Part shown: piece by piece, positions 44,102 through 52,943 of the stretch
Position numbering within the stretch: position 1 is the first letter of the stretch
Layout of the letters: each line of letters starts with the position of its first letter
Source of the DNA: Prevotella sp.
Lineage (GTDB): Bacteria; Bacteroidota; Bacteroidia; Bacteroidales; Bacteroidaceae
Reading direction: 5' to 3'
Length of the DNA: 64,000 nucleotides
Assembly (NCBI GenBank): GCA_017458125.1
Contig: JAFTGB010000014.1
Location: 1-64,000 of the forward strand
The notes under the pieces: model-generated
Told to the model about the DNA's origin: nothing
Databases searched by the model: none
Seen by the model: the letters and a program-made list of their open reading frames with translations, nothing else
Made by a program: the position numbers and the translations under genes

Positions 44102-45850
44102 ATGAAAAAAAACTTTTTAATAGGATTTGCTGTCATCGCGACAGCACTGACGTCTGCCTGCTCATCAGAGAATAGTTCAGACGAAACCAATGACAGCGGC
44201 AATCGACACATGCGCACCCTTATCGTTACGCAGGGGCCAGCCACGCAAACGAGATCTGTTCTCACCGACCAGGGCGAAAACGGGTTGAAGGCAACATGGG
44301 AAATGGGCGACGCCATGACCGTCTACAACAAGACTTATCCTTCAGCAGGATACGCCACCATTAAAGCCACAACGACATCAAAGACCACCAACTTCGTAGG
44401 CAAGGTGGACTGCGTAGCCAACGACCAACTGCGCCTTTTCTACCCAGAAGTATCGAAGGCTGGCTCCGTGGCTGACGCGACTGACAGAGGAACCCTGACT
44501 CTCAACATCTCGAACCAGAAAGGAACGCTTGAGGACGTACAGCAAAACTACGACTTCAACTACGGGGAGGCCACTGTCTCGGCTGTCACCGAGGAAACAG
44601 CCACTGCCGACGCCGGGACAACCCAGAACCTGGCAGCCATCTGCAAGTTCACGTTCAAATGCGACAAGAACTACCTAAAGGGCATCTCGAACATTGAAAT
44701 CTCCGGAGTGGCACCTACGGCCACGTTCGACCTCTCTGCTCGCAACACCCCGACGCTGACGCCAGCTGCTGCAGGCGTCATTCGCATTGAGGCCGGGAAT
44801 GCCGACAACAGCGTCTACGTAGCCCTGTTCCCCGGCACCACGACACCACAGTTCACCATCACCAGCACCGATGGAACCTACGAGGGCACCCTTAGCACAG
44901 CAAACCTCGCTGCAGGGAAGTACTATGACGTAGTGGTGGAAACGACACGCACCGGAGACGCGCCGAAGCCTACAGCAACAGATGACTATGTGGAAGTCTG
45001 CGGCATCAAGTGGGCAAAAGGCAACCTGCAATACGACCCGGTAAACGGAGGCGACGAAGGGTTCATGGAGAACTGGCGCATTGCCCCAACGCAATGGCAT
45101 TGGGTGGGATACGAACTTACGGCCAAGTTTGATCCTACAGGGCAGACCGCCAAAGACTGTCTCATCAAGGACAACTTCGTTTACGGCCGTCTCCGCGCAG
45201 ACGCCTATGACTATACAAAACAATACGCCGTCAAGGACTACAACATTGGCAAGAAACTATTCTACGAGAAAATCGCAGATGGATATGAAGCCGATTTCGG
45301 CACAGCCGACCTTGGCGACTTAGCCTACTGGGCCTCCAAAGGAAAATACCGCATGCCTTACGCCTCTGATTTCACCTACCTTGTGAACAATGCTTCCTAT
45401 CAATTCGGATACGTCACTTCGCCTGACGGCATACAGGTGAAAGGCGTCCTGTTCACAACTCCGCAAGGCGAAAAGACCACCAGCACAACCTTTGTGGCAC
45501 TTAGCAATGACGACCTCGACCAGGGCGTGTTCTTCCCTCTCGCAAGTTGTGCGGTGTACACTTATGACACGTATTATGACAGCAGTTGGGGAAAATACAC
45601 CTACACCAAAACAACCGTTATCGACCCGACAACAAATGCTGGTTACTACATGAGTAGTGCTCCGGTGACGAATCCCAACCCTGGCAGTGCTGGCGACTAC
45701 CGCTATCAGGCTACCGGACTTTCGCTCAATTCTACCACCGTGCAGGCAACTTCTTTTGATGTATATTGGCATAATTATTATGGACAAAACGCTAACACTT
45801 ACAGGAACATCTCCACTGCTTACAAGATACGCCCCGTGCTGTGTGAGTAG
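44102..45850 (+). CDS. fimbrillin-like lipoprotein
   Basis: 582 residues, lipobox LTSAC with Cys20. The part after the signal (TRSVLTDQGENGLKATWEMG and DAMTVYNK) is the typical start of the fimbrillin/Mfa-like family, with two beta-sandwich halves to about residue 285. The C-terminal half begins VEVCGIKWAKGNLQYDP and resembles the FISUMP-type domain (aromatic-rich, with WASKGKYRMPYASDF and a closing AYKIRPVLCE). Fimbrillin-like proteins are surface-anchored and may be fimbrial subunits or anchor proteins. No assembly partners are present in the window. It is encoded 32 bases after the small repeat-bearing protein. The function is inferred from domain pattern only. Confidence 0.82.
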   Translation: MKKNFLIGFAVIATALTSACSSENSSDETNDSGNRHMRTLIVTQGPATQTRSVLTDQGENGLKATWEMGDAMTVYNKTYPSAGYATIKATTTSKTTNFVGKVDCVANDQLRLFYPEVSKAGSVADATDRGTLTLNISNQKGTLEDVQQNYDFNYGEATVSAVTEETATADAGTTQNLAAICKFTFKCDKNYLKGISNIEISGVAPTATFDLSARNTPTLTPAAAGVIRIEAGNADNSVYVALFPGTTTPQFTITSTDGTYEGTLSTANLAAGKYYDVVVETTRTGDAPKPTATDDYVEVCGIKWAKGNLQYDPVNGGDEGFMENWRIAPTQWHWVGYELTAKFDPTGQTAKDCLIKDNFVYGRLRADAYDYTKQYAVKDYNIGKKLFYEKIADGYEADFGTADLGDLAYWASKGKYRMPYASDFTYLVNNASYQFGYVTSPDGIQVKGVLFTTPQGEKTTSTTFVALSNDDLDQGVFFPLASCAVYTYDTYYDSSWGKYTYTKTTVIDPTTNAGYYMSSAPVTNPNPGSAGDYRYQATGLSLNSTTVQATSFDVYWHNYYGQNANTYRNISTAYKIRPVLCE

Positions 45851-45880
45851 TTGAATGACTGAAAAGACAAAACCAGACCA

Positions 45881-45928
45881 AGCGTCCCCACGCATAAACC
45901 CAACAAAAGGGTCTTGCGTGGGGGCGCT
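45881..45928 (+). terminator. terminator of the fimbrillin-like gene
   Basis: AGCGTCCCCACGCA pairs with TGCGTGGGGGCGCT (one wobble) around a 20-base loop, followed by TTGCTT. It lies 31 bases after the stop codon. Confidence 0.7.
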
Positions 45929-46031
45929 TTGCTTCCCCAGCTTAGCCAGAAAAGGGCCTGACAGACAGGTACGAATGTTGGCAGGAAACGGCGAGACGCT
46001 GCAGAGAATGCAAAAAAAATTTAGGGCAATA

Positions 46032-46063
46032 TTGAAAAAATACAGAAAATATCAGTATTTTTG
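46032..46063 (+). promoter_or_regulatory. promoter of the 46094 gene
   Basis: TTG (46032-46034), 21 bases, then TATTTTTG (46056-46063). The ATG at 46094 follows 31 bases later, which excludes earlier in-frame starts. Confidence 0.75.
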
Positions 46064-46093
46064 CAACCGAAACATAAAACTCGAAAACCAGAG

Positions 46094-47125
46094 ATGACAA
46101 GACAGACTGTGCTGGGACTGCGCGTAGCACCAATGGAAGAGGTGCGCGTGGGGTTTGTAGGACTGGGCGAACGCGGACAGAAGGCCGTGAAGCGCTTCAG
46201 CGAGATTGCACATGCTCGTGTGGCTGCACTCTGCGACACCGACGAGGAACGCATGAGAGAATGGGTATTCAAGGAATCTGGACATTTGCCTATACTTTCT
46301 GACCACCGTACCCCTAAACTCCTGAATAATTATGAGGAGGTTTGCCTGTCGCCGGACGTTGATCTGGTCTACGTCTGCACCGACTGGGCATCCCACACGC
46401 CCATTGCCCTAAAAGCTATGGAGAACGGCAAGCATGTTGCCATCGAGGTACCGGCAGCCACGACGCTGGCCGACTGTTGGGCGCTTGTCGAGACGGCTGA
46501 GCGTACCCGCCGCCACTGCACGATGCTTGAGAACTGCTGCTACGCCAGTTGCCACCTGCAGACGCTGGCCGCTACCCGGCGTGGCAGGATGGGTACCATC
46601 GTTCATGTGGAAGGAGCCTACATTCATCCCATGGACGACCGCTGGACGCCATGGCGTACGGAAGCCAACAGGCAACTGCGCGGCGACCTCTACCCCACTC
46701 ACGGCATGGGCCCTGCCTGCCAACTGCTGGGCATCCACCGCACTGATTTCATCGAGACACTGGTCAGCATGGACACGAACGCATTCATGCGCAGCGACTT
46801 CCGCAACGGCGACCACACCACGACGCTCATGCGGACACGGCTCGGCAAGACTATCCTGCTGCAGCACAACGTTGTGGATCCGCACGAATACACACGTCGC
46901 TACCACGTCGTGGGAACACGGCGGTCGGTGGAGAGCAGCGACGACACGCCACACAGCCTGATGAGCCAGCGCATGGACCGCCGTCTGGTGGAATGTCTGC
47001 ACAAGGGACTGCCGCTCGACATCGATGTTTACGACGTGGCCGAATGGTGTGCCGTGAGTGAACTTTCGCGCCTTTCCATCGAAAAAGAAAGCATGCCCGT
47101 AGCCTACCCACATTTTTTGCGATAA
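46094..47125 (+). CDS. Gfo/Idh/MocA-family oxidoreductase (short, cytoplasmic)
   Basis: 343 residues and no signal peptide. A Rossmann start (VRVGFVGLGERG, residues 17-28) binds NAD(P); DVDLVYVCTDWASHTPIALKAMENGKHVAIEVP (in parts) contains the family's EKP-like position (EVP here). The C-terminal half keeps the family's beta sheet with GDLYPTHGMGPACQLLGIHR and RNGDHTTTLM. It is clearly a paralogue of the longer neighbour downstream but lacks the signal peptide and about 120 internal residues, including the GGHGGMDF segment. Members include GH109 N-acetylgalactosaminidases and sugar dehydrogenases; the substrate is unknown. The gene starts 31 bases after its promoter. Confidence 0.85.
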   Translation: MTRQTVLGLRVAPMEEVRVGFVGLGERGQKAVKRFSEIAHARVAALCDTDEERMREWVFKESGHLPILSDHRTPKLLNNYEEVCLSPDVDLVYVCTDWASHTPIALKAMENGKHVAIEVPAATTLADCWALVETAERTRRHCTMLENCCYASCHLQTLAATRRGRMGTIVHVEGAYIHPMDDRWTPWRTEANRQLRGDLYPTHGMGPACQLLGIHRTDFIETLVSMDTNAFMRSDFRNGDHTTTLMRTRLGKTILLQHNVVDPHEYTRRYHVVGTRRSVESSDDTPHSLMSQRMDRRLVECLHKGLPLDIDVYDVAEWCAVSELSRLSIEKESMPVAYPHFLR

Positions 47126-47163
47126 TTTCACCTCATTGATTATTCGGTATCATTTTTTTTTCG

Positions 47164-47190
47164 TACCTTTGCAGAAGATTATTCGAATAA
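47164..47190 (+). promoter_or_regulatory. -7 element and palindrome before the GH109-type gene
   Basis: TACCTTTG (47164-47171) matches the -7 consensus. Just downstream, in the leader, lies the perfect palindrome TTATTCGAATAA (47179-47190), a possible operator. GATTATTCGGTA upstream (from 47138) is a partial copy. Confidence 0.55.
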
Positions 47191-47211
47191 CCAATCAATA
47201 ACTTAAAACCT

Positions 47212-48822
47212 ATGAAGCGGAATTTATTCTATTCAATTCTCGTGGCAGCACTCATGTTGCCGCTCAGTGTGTGGGCCCAGCAACCCGAAGCAGGAAAGTT
47301 TGACTGGCCCTACAAAGTTGTCAACGGAACTGTTGTAACAGAGGTTCCAGCAATGCCTGCCGGACAACAGACTGCACTCGGGCTGACCGTGCCCAAGATG
47401 GACGTTGTGCGCGTGGCTTTCGTAGGTCTGGGCATGCGCGGCCCTGGTGCCGTGGAGCGTTGGACCCACATTCCCGGCATCGAGATCAAGGCCCTGTGCG
47501 ACCATGAGAAGGAGCGTGCCGAGGCTTGCAACAACTACCTGAAGAAGGCTTCCATGCCCCCCGCAGACATCTATTCGGGCGAAGACGGCTACAAGCAGCT
47601 TTGCCAGCGCTCGGACATTGACGTTGTCTACATCGCTACCGACTGGATCCATCACTTTCTTGTAGCCAAGCAGGCGCTGGAAAGCGGAAAGCACGTGGCC
47701 ATCGAGGTACCGTCGGCCATGAACATGAACGAGATCTGGCAGCTCATCAACCTTTCGGAACAGAAGCGGCTGCACTGTATGATTCTGGAGAACTGCTGCT
47801 ACGACTTTTTCGAACTTAACTCGCTGAATATGGCTCAGCAAGGACTGTTTGGCGAAGTCATCTACACGCAGGGAGCCTATCGCCATGAGCTCTCGCAGTT
47901 CTGGGACTACTACTGGAAGAAGGACGACCAGGACAAACTCGGCTGGCGCCTTGACTACAATAAGAAGTTCCGCGGCGACGTCTACGCCACCCACGGTCTC
48001 GGCCCTGTGGCTCAGGTGCTTGACATTCACCGTGGCGACCGCATGAAGACGCTCGTGGCTATGGACACGAAGTCTTTCGTTGGCCGACAGCTGGTGAAGG
48101 AGCGCACGGGTAAGGACGAACCGTTCCGCAACGGCGACCACACTACCACCCTCATCTCCACCGAGAACGGCAAGGTCATCGAGATACACCACAACGTCAT
48201 GACCCCGCAGCCCTACAACCGCATGTATCAGCTCACCGGCACGAAAGGCTTTGCCAACAAATACCCCATTGAGGGCTACGCGCTCTCGGGCAAGGAGATG
48301 CAAGCAGCCGGTGTGCAGCCTGACCACGAGAACCTGTCTGCCCACACCTACCTCAGTGCTACCGACACGGAAGCCCTGCTCAAGAAGTACACTTCGCCCA
48401 TCGTCACGAAGTATGGCGAAGAGGCTAAGGAGGTGGGCGGCCACGGCGGCATGGACTTCATCATGGACTCGCGCTTTGTCTACTGTCTGCGCAACGGCCT
48501 GCCGCTCGACATGGATGTCTACGACCTCGCAGAGTGGTGCTGTCTGGCCGAGCTCGGCAGCGTGTCGATGGATCTGGGCAACCAGCCCGTCGAAGTTCCC
48601 GACTTCACCCGCGGCCACTGGAACGACGTGAAGGGTTATCGCCACGCCTGGGCTGCTCCCGAGGATGAAGCCGTGACCAATGCTTCCGGCAAGGCGTTCA
48701 CCGAACAGCTGAAAGCACTGGGCAAGGTCTACTACGAGACCCTGGAGAAGAAGGGCGAGAAGGCAGCCGTGAAGGCTCTGGCCGCAGCCAAGAAGAAGGC
48801 TGCGAAGGCTCGCAAAAAGTAA
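47212..48822 (+). CDS. GH109-type exported Gfo/Idh/MocA protein (N-acetylgalactosaminidase-like)
   Basis: 536 residues. The signal peptide ends at about residue 22 (SVWAQQ), so the protein is exported. The NAD-binding motif is GLGMRG (72-77). The family features RGDVYATHGLGPVAQVLDI, RNGDHTTTLISTENGKVIE and GGHGGMDFIMDSRFV fit GH109, which uses bound NAD to cleave alpha-linked N-acetylgalactosamine, for example from mucin O-glycans. The C-terminus (about 510-536) is a Lys/Ala-rich tail (AAKKKAAKARKK). The neighbour upstream is a shorter, cytoplasmic paralogue. Substrate use is inferred from the family. Confidence 0.85.
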   Translation: MKRNLFYSILVAALMLPLSVWAQQPEAGKFDWPYKVVNGTVVTEVPAMPAGQQTALGLTVPKMDVVRVAFVGLGMRGPGAVERWTHIPGIEIKALCDHEKERAEACNNYLKKASMPPADIYSGEDGYKQLCQRSDIDVVYIATDWIHHFLVAKQALESGKHVAIEVPSAMNMNEIWQLINLSEQKRLHCMILENCCYDFFELNSLNMAQQGLFGEVIYTQGAYRHELSQFWDYYWKKDDQDKLGWRLDYNKKFRGDVYATHGLGPVAQVLDIHRGDRMKTLVAMDTKSFVGRQLVKERTGKDEPFRNGDHTTTLISTENGKVIEIHHNVMTPQPYNRMYQLTGTKGFANKYPIEGYALSGKEMQAAGVQPDHENLSAHTYLSATDTEALLKKYTSPIVTKYGEEAKEVGGHGGMDFIMDSRFVYCLRNGLPLDMDVYDLAEWCCLAELGSVSMDLGNQPVEVPDFTRGHWNDVKGYRHAWAAPEDEAVTNASGKAFTEQLKALGKVYYETLEKKGEKAAVKALAAAKKKAAKARKK

Positions 48823-48829
48823 GATATCC

Positions 48830-48856
48830 TTCACACTCCACACTCCACACTCCACG
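48830..48856. repeat. CACTCCA simple repeat
   Basis: Tandem CACTCCA units lie between the GH109-type and sdaA genes. They are the complement of the repeat that encodes the GH43 linker at 503-540. Confidence 0.75.
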
Positions 48857-48862
48857 AAAAAA

Positions 48863-50065
48863 ATGAAATCCCTTCGCGAACTATACCGCATCGGCAAGGG
48901 GCCGTCATCATCCCACACGATGGGACCCCAGAAAGCCGCACAAATCTATGCACAGCGTCACCCCGAGGCCACCGGCTTCGAGGTGACGCTTTTTGGTTCC
49001 CTCGCTGCCACGGGCAAGGGCCACATGACCGACGCCGCCATCATCGACGTGCTGCAGCCGCTGGCTCCGGTCAACATCGTATGGAAGCCGCAGGTGCGAC
49101 TGCCCTTCCACCCCAACGGCATGCTGTTCAGCGTCGTTGCCCCAGACGGCACCCGCTCCGACGAGTGGACCGTCTACAGCGTCGGCGGCGGCGCACTTTC
49201 AGAAGGTCCCGACGACACCCTCGGTCATGGCGGGACCGACGTCTACGACATGCACACGCTGGCTGACATCCAGCACTGGTGCGAACAGAAGGGACGAGGC
49301 TACTGGGAGTATGTCGAGAAGTGCGAGGACAGCGCCATCTGGGACTACCTGCGCGAGGTCTGGGAGGTGATGCAGGCCGCCGTCGAGCACGGTCTCGACC
49401 ACGAGGGCGTGCTGCCCGGCCCGCTCGGACTGGCCCGCAAGGCCCCCACCTACCACGTCAAGGCCTCGGGCTACAAGGCCCACCTGCAGAGCCGAGGCAT
49501 GGTATTTGCCTACGCCCTGGCCGTCAGCGAGGAGAACGCCTCGGGAGGTACCATCGTCACAGCCCCCACCTGCGGCTCCTGCGGCGTGCTGCCGGCCGTG
49601 CTCTACCACCTTTCGCGCGGCCACCTGTTCTCAGAGGAACGCATTCTCCACGCCCTCGCCACGGCAGGGCTCATCGGCAACATCGTCAAGCACAACGCCT
49701 CCATTTCCGGAGCCGACGTGGGCTGTCAGGGCGAAGTGGGCGTGGCCTGCGCCATGGCCTCGGGAGCCGCCTGCCAACTTTTTGGCGGATCGCCAGCGCA
49801 GATTGAGTATGCCGCCGAGATGGGGCTTGAGCATCACCTCGGCATGACCTGCGACCCGATGTGCGGTCTGGTTCAGATTCCGTGCATCGAGCGCAACGCC
49901 TTTGCCGCCACGCGAGCCCTCGACTCCCAACTCTATGCCGCCTTCAGCGACGGCCGCCACCGCGTCAGCTTCGACCGCGTGGTGCGCGTCATGAAGCAGA
50001 CGGGCCACGACCTTCCGTCGCTCTACAAGGAGACCAGCGCGGGTGGCCTTGCCGTCACCGAATGA
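48863..50065 (+). CDS. sdaA: L-serine ammonia-lyase, iron-sulfur type, single chain
   Basis: 400 residues holding both the beta-type (N-terminal) and alpha-type (C-terminal) parts in one chain, as usual in this enzyme class. The start GPSSSHTMGP (13-22) is the family's serine-binding loop. Cysteines for the 4Fe-4S cluster are in TCGSCGVLPA, CDPMCGL and IPCIERNAF. The enzyme converts L-serine to pyruvate and ammonia in the cytoplasm. It starts 40 bases after the GH109-type gene, and the gap contains only a CACTCCA repeat, so cotranscription is possible although no functional link is evident. Confidence 0.95.
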   Translation: MKSLRELYRIGKGPSSSHTMGPQKAAQIYAQRHPEATGFEVTLFGSLAATGKGHMTDAAIIDVLQPLAPVNIVWKPQVRLPFHPNGMLFSVVAPDGTRSDEWTVYSVGGGALSEGPDDTLGHGGTDVYDMHTLADIQHWCEQKGRGYWEYVEKCEDSAIWDYLREVWEVMQAAVEHGLDHEGVLPGPLGLARKAPTYHVKASGYKAHLQSRGMVFAYALAVSEENASGGTIVTAPTCGSCGVLPAVLYHLSRGHLFSEERILHALATAGLIGNIVKHNASISGADVGCQGEVGVACAMASGAACQLFGGSPAQIEYAAEMGLEHHLGMTCDPMCGLVQIPCIERNAFAATRALDSQLYAAFSDGRHRVSFDRVVRVMKQTGHDLPSLYKETSAGGLAVTE

Positions 50066-50110
50066 GCAGTCGCCCCTGCGCACTGAAACCTGTGTCATTC
50101 CCCCCTCCGA

Positions 50111-50150
50111 TGTCTAATTTTTAGACACTTTTCTGTCTAAAAATTAGACA
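50111..50150. promoter_or_regulatory. paired 17-bp operator upstream of permease 1
   Basis: TGTCTAATTTTTAGACA (50111-50127), six bases, then TGTCTAAAAATTAGACA (50134-50150), which is its exact reverse complement. It is 26 bases upstream of the -33 TTG and 49 upstream of the -7 element; both distances are the same at 54988-55027 and 57500-57539. Confidence 0.8.
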
Positions 50151-50176
50151 ATCTACCCCTACTTGCACTCATTTTC

Positions 50177-50207
50177 TTGGCTCATTGCATGAAAAACCAT
50201 ACCTTTG
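50177..50207 (+). promoter_or_regulatory. promoter of permease 1
   Basis: TTG (50177-50179), 20 bases, TACCTTTG (50200-50207). The leader to the ATG at 50449 is about 235 bases and contains the 22-bp array. Confidence 0.8.
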
Positions 50208-50266
50208 TCGCAGAAAAAGCGCCCGCAGATGAAGCGCAGAGACAACACACTTTGCCATCCCGTCTG

Positions 50267-50366
50267 CGCAATATAAGCGCGCTATCTACGCGACATAGAC
50301 GCACTATCTGCGCAATATAGACACGCTATCTACGCGACATAGACGCACTATCTGCGCGACATAGAC
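50267..50366. repeat. 22-bp-period array in the leader of permease 1
   Basis: Four and a half units: 50267, 50289, 50311, 50333 and a partial at 50355. Units two and four are identical, so a 44-bp higher-order period exists. The core is ATAG-N5-CTAT. The array lies inside the presumed transcript leader. Confidence 0.85.
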
Positions 50367-50448
50367 CGCGCCGAACAACGGGGCTAAAGAGCAAACTGCA
50401 ACATTTACACAGCCAAGAAACATGAACATACTGAGATAAGACCGAGAC

Positions 50449-52878
50449 ATGAAGAGTTATCTGAAATTCCTGAGCCGTCACCGGCTGTTTACCTTAATTA
50501 ATATAGTAGGCCTGTGCCTGTCGATGGCCTTCCTGCTGTTGTTGGGCGACCTCATCTACCGCCAGACGACGGTGGAGAACTACCAGACGCGGGCCGACCG
50601 CACGTTCGTCGTGGGCAACGAGACGTTCATGATGTCGCACTTCCGCGTGGGCCAGCGACTGAAAGACCGCTTCCCCGAGGTGGAGGACTGGTGCTCGGTG
50701 ACCGGCTATCCCATGACGTTCACCATCGACGGACAGGAGGCCGAGACGAAGGTGCTGGTGACGGGCCAGAACTTCTTCACCTTCTTTGACTACCGTCTGC
50801 TGACGGGCGACCGCCGCAAGGTGCTCAGCGCGCCCAACCAGATCGTGGTGAGCAAGGCCTTCGCCCAGCGCTACTGGCCCGGCGAAGACCCTGTGGGCAA
50901 GGAGATGGTGTTGGGCGACGACGAAATGGAGTTGGGCGATGCCAACGATGGGAAGGGCCACATCACCTACACCGTGAGCGGACTGATGGACGACTTCGAC
51001 CGCTCCATCATTCCCGATGGCTACGAGTGTGTGTTCAACGTAGACAACCTGCGCCACTTCCACTACTCGGCTTGGAGCGAGGACATGGGCAACGCTGCCA
51101 GCTGTGCGCTGTTCCTGATGCAGCGCGAGGGCACCGACCTGAGGAGCAAAGCCGCCGCCATGCGCGACTATCTGAAGACCTTCTTCTGGCTCTACCAGAT
51201 AGAGGCCGTGAAGGAACTGACGCTCACGCCGCTGTCGTCGCTCTACTACGACGCAAAGGAGTGCGCCATAGGGCAGGAAGACATCAATCACGGCAGTCGG
51301 GAGATGGCCCGACTCTACGCAATTGTGGCCCTGCTGGTGCTGGTGTTTGCCATCTTCAACTACGTGAACCTCAGCGTGTCGCTCACCACCGAGCGGTCGA
51401 AGGAGATGGCCACGCGGCGGCTGCTCGGCTCATCGCGCTGGCAGGTCTTTGGCAAACTCATCGGCGAGAGCATCGGCTTTACGGCGGTGGCCTTCGTGCT
51501 GGCCTACCTGTTGGCGCTGACGCTGCAAGACAAGGCCATTGAGATGGCCAACTGCCGGTTGGACTTGCTGAAGGACACGGGCGTGGTGGCGGTCGTTGGT
51601 TTCATCATTGCTATCGCCCTGACAGGCCTGATGGCTGGCTTTGTGCCCGCCTCAGTGCTCAGTGGCTATCAGCCCATCGACATCGTTCGCGGCACGTTCC
51701 GCCGTCGGGTGCGTCAGCGCTGGAGCCACGGGCTGATGGTGTTGCAGACGGTTTTTGCTATTGTCATGCTCACCGTCACGCTGCTTCTGGGCAGCGGCAT
51801 CCGCGAACGCATGAACCGCCCCTTGGGTTACGACGTCGACAATATCCTCAAGACGTATGACGTCGGCGGCCTCAACGAGAGCCAGCGGCAGACATTCCGC
51901 AGCAAACTGCTGGCGCTGCCCGAGGTGGAGGCGGTGGGTTTCGGCTTTGGCACGCCCGTCGAGGGACTGGAGAACATGACCGTTCAAGCCGACGATGGGA
52001 CAGTGGTGAGCCAGCGACTGCTGATGGGCGACAGTTGTTTCTTCAACATCCTGAACATCCACCCGGAGCGAACCTACAGCGACACAGGCTGGGGCGTGAA
52101 CCACCAGCTGCTGCGGCAATTCGGCAAGGGGGATGACACAAGGAAAATCGTCACGGCTGACGGAAAGGTCAACTTCAACGTGCGCGCCGTCTATCCCGAC
52201 ATGGTCTATCAGAACGTGATGTACGAGGAGGAGCACCCCACACCGTTCGTCATCCTCAATGCAGGCGAATACCACGACGACGTGGAAACTTATACGAGCC
52301 GGATGTTCGGCAAGCCCCGCCAGGCGCTGGTGAAATATCACGGAGAAAGGCAACGGGTAGGCGCGTCAGCGGGAATTAAAAAGAAAGTGGAGGAGGCCAT
52401 CAAGCAACAGATCAAGGCCGCCACGGGCCATGAGGCGGGCGACGTCTATCTGCTCAGCCAGAGCCACGAGGAGTGGTACAAGGACTACAAGCGCTTCCTC
52501 AGCGTGCTGTCAGTCTTTACGTTGGTGGCCCTGCTCATCGCCGTGCTCGGGCTGATGGCCATGAACAGCTACTTCGTCGGCCAGCGTCGGCGCGAGATTG
52601 CCATCCGCCGCGTCTTCGGCGCCGAGGTCAGCGGCATCACCCTGCGCCTGCTCCGCACCATCGCTCTGCAATCCTTAGTGGCCGTCGTCATCGCCGTCCC
52701 CTTAGCCTGCTGGCTGGCTCCTGTGGCAGGCAGCATCTCCGGCCTCACCATCCGCATGCAGTTCCTGCCCTTGCTCCTGTCCCTCGTCATCGTCCTCACC
52801 GTCAACATCCTCACCGCAGCCCTGCAAAGCTGGCGCGCCGCCACGGACAACCCCATTAACAGCATCAAGACGGAATAA
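50449..52878 (+). CDS. FtsX/MacB-type ABC transporter permease 1
   Basis: 809 residues. A first membrane helix (about 15-35) is followed by a large MacB-type periplasmic domain (about 40-290), a transmembrane block of three helices with the FtsX segment EMATRRLLGSSRWQVFG (about 290-410), a second periplasmic domain (about 440-680) and a last FtsX block (about 685-805) with QRRREIAIRRVFGAEVSG. It ends NPINSIKTE. Such proteins export molecules or couple ATP hydrolysis to changes in the envelope, using a separate ATPase. No ATPase, membrane-fusion or TolC-type gene is nearby. The promoter carries the same operator as permeases 2 and 3, showing shared control. Confidence 0.92.
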   Translation: MKSYLKFLSRHRLFTLINIVGLCLSMAFLLLLGDLIYRQTTVENYQTRADRTFVVGNETFMMSHFRVGQRLKDRFPEVEDWCSVTGYPMTFTIDGQEAETKVLVTGQNFFTFFDYRLLTGDRRKVLSAPNQIVVSKAFAQRYWPGEDPVGKEMVLGDDEMELGDANDGKGHITYTVSGLMDDFDRSIIPDGYECVFNVDNLRHFHYSAWSEDMGNAASCALFLMQREGTDLRSKAAAMRDYLKTFFWLYQIEAVKELTLTPLSSLYYDAKECAIGQEDINHGSREMARLYAIVALLVLVFAIFNYVNLSVSLTTERSKEMATRRLLGSSRWQVFGKLIGESIGFTAVAFVLAYLLALTLQDKAIEMANCRLDLLKDTGVVAVVGFIIAIALTGLMAGFVPASVLSGYQPIDIVRGTFRRRVRQRWSHGLMVLQTVFAIVMLTVTLLLGSGIRERMNRPLGYDVDNILKTYDVGGLNESQRQTFRSKLLALPEVEAVGFGFGTPVEGLENMTVQADDGTVVSQRLLMGDSCFFNILNIHPERTYSDTGWGVNHQLLRQFGKGDDTRKIVTADGKVNFNVRAVYPDMVYQNVMYEEEHPTPFVILNAGEYHDDVETYTSRMFGKPRQALVKYHGERQRVGASAGIKKKVEEAIKQQIKAATGHEAGDVYLLSQSHEEWYKDYKRFLSVLSVFTLVALLIAVLGLMAMNSYFVGQRRREIAIRRVFGAEVSGITLRLLRTIALQSLVAVVIAVPLACWLAPVAGSISGLTIRMQFLPLLLSLVIVLTVNILTAALQSWRAATDNPINSIKTE

Positions 52879-52943
52879 AATTGGCCTTGCTGCAGGCAAT
52901 AATCTGTTGGCCGCGTCGTTTCTTCTATATAAAAACTTAACAC

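Noticed and set aside
47233..48918. 561-codon minus-strand frame over the GH109-type gene
   Set aside because: Shadow of a gene with clear NAD-binding and GH109-type motifs on the plus strand.
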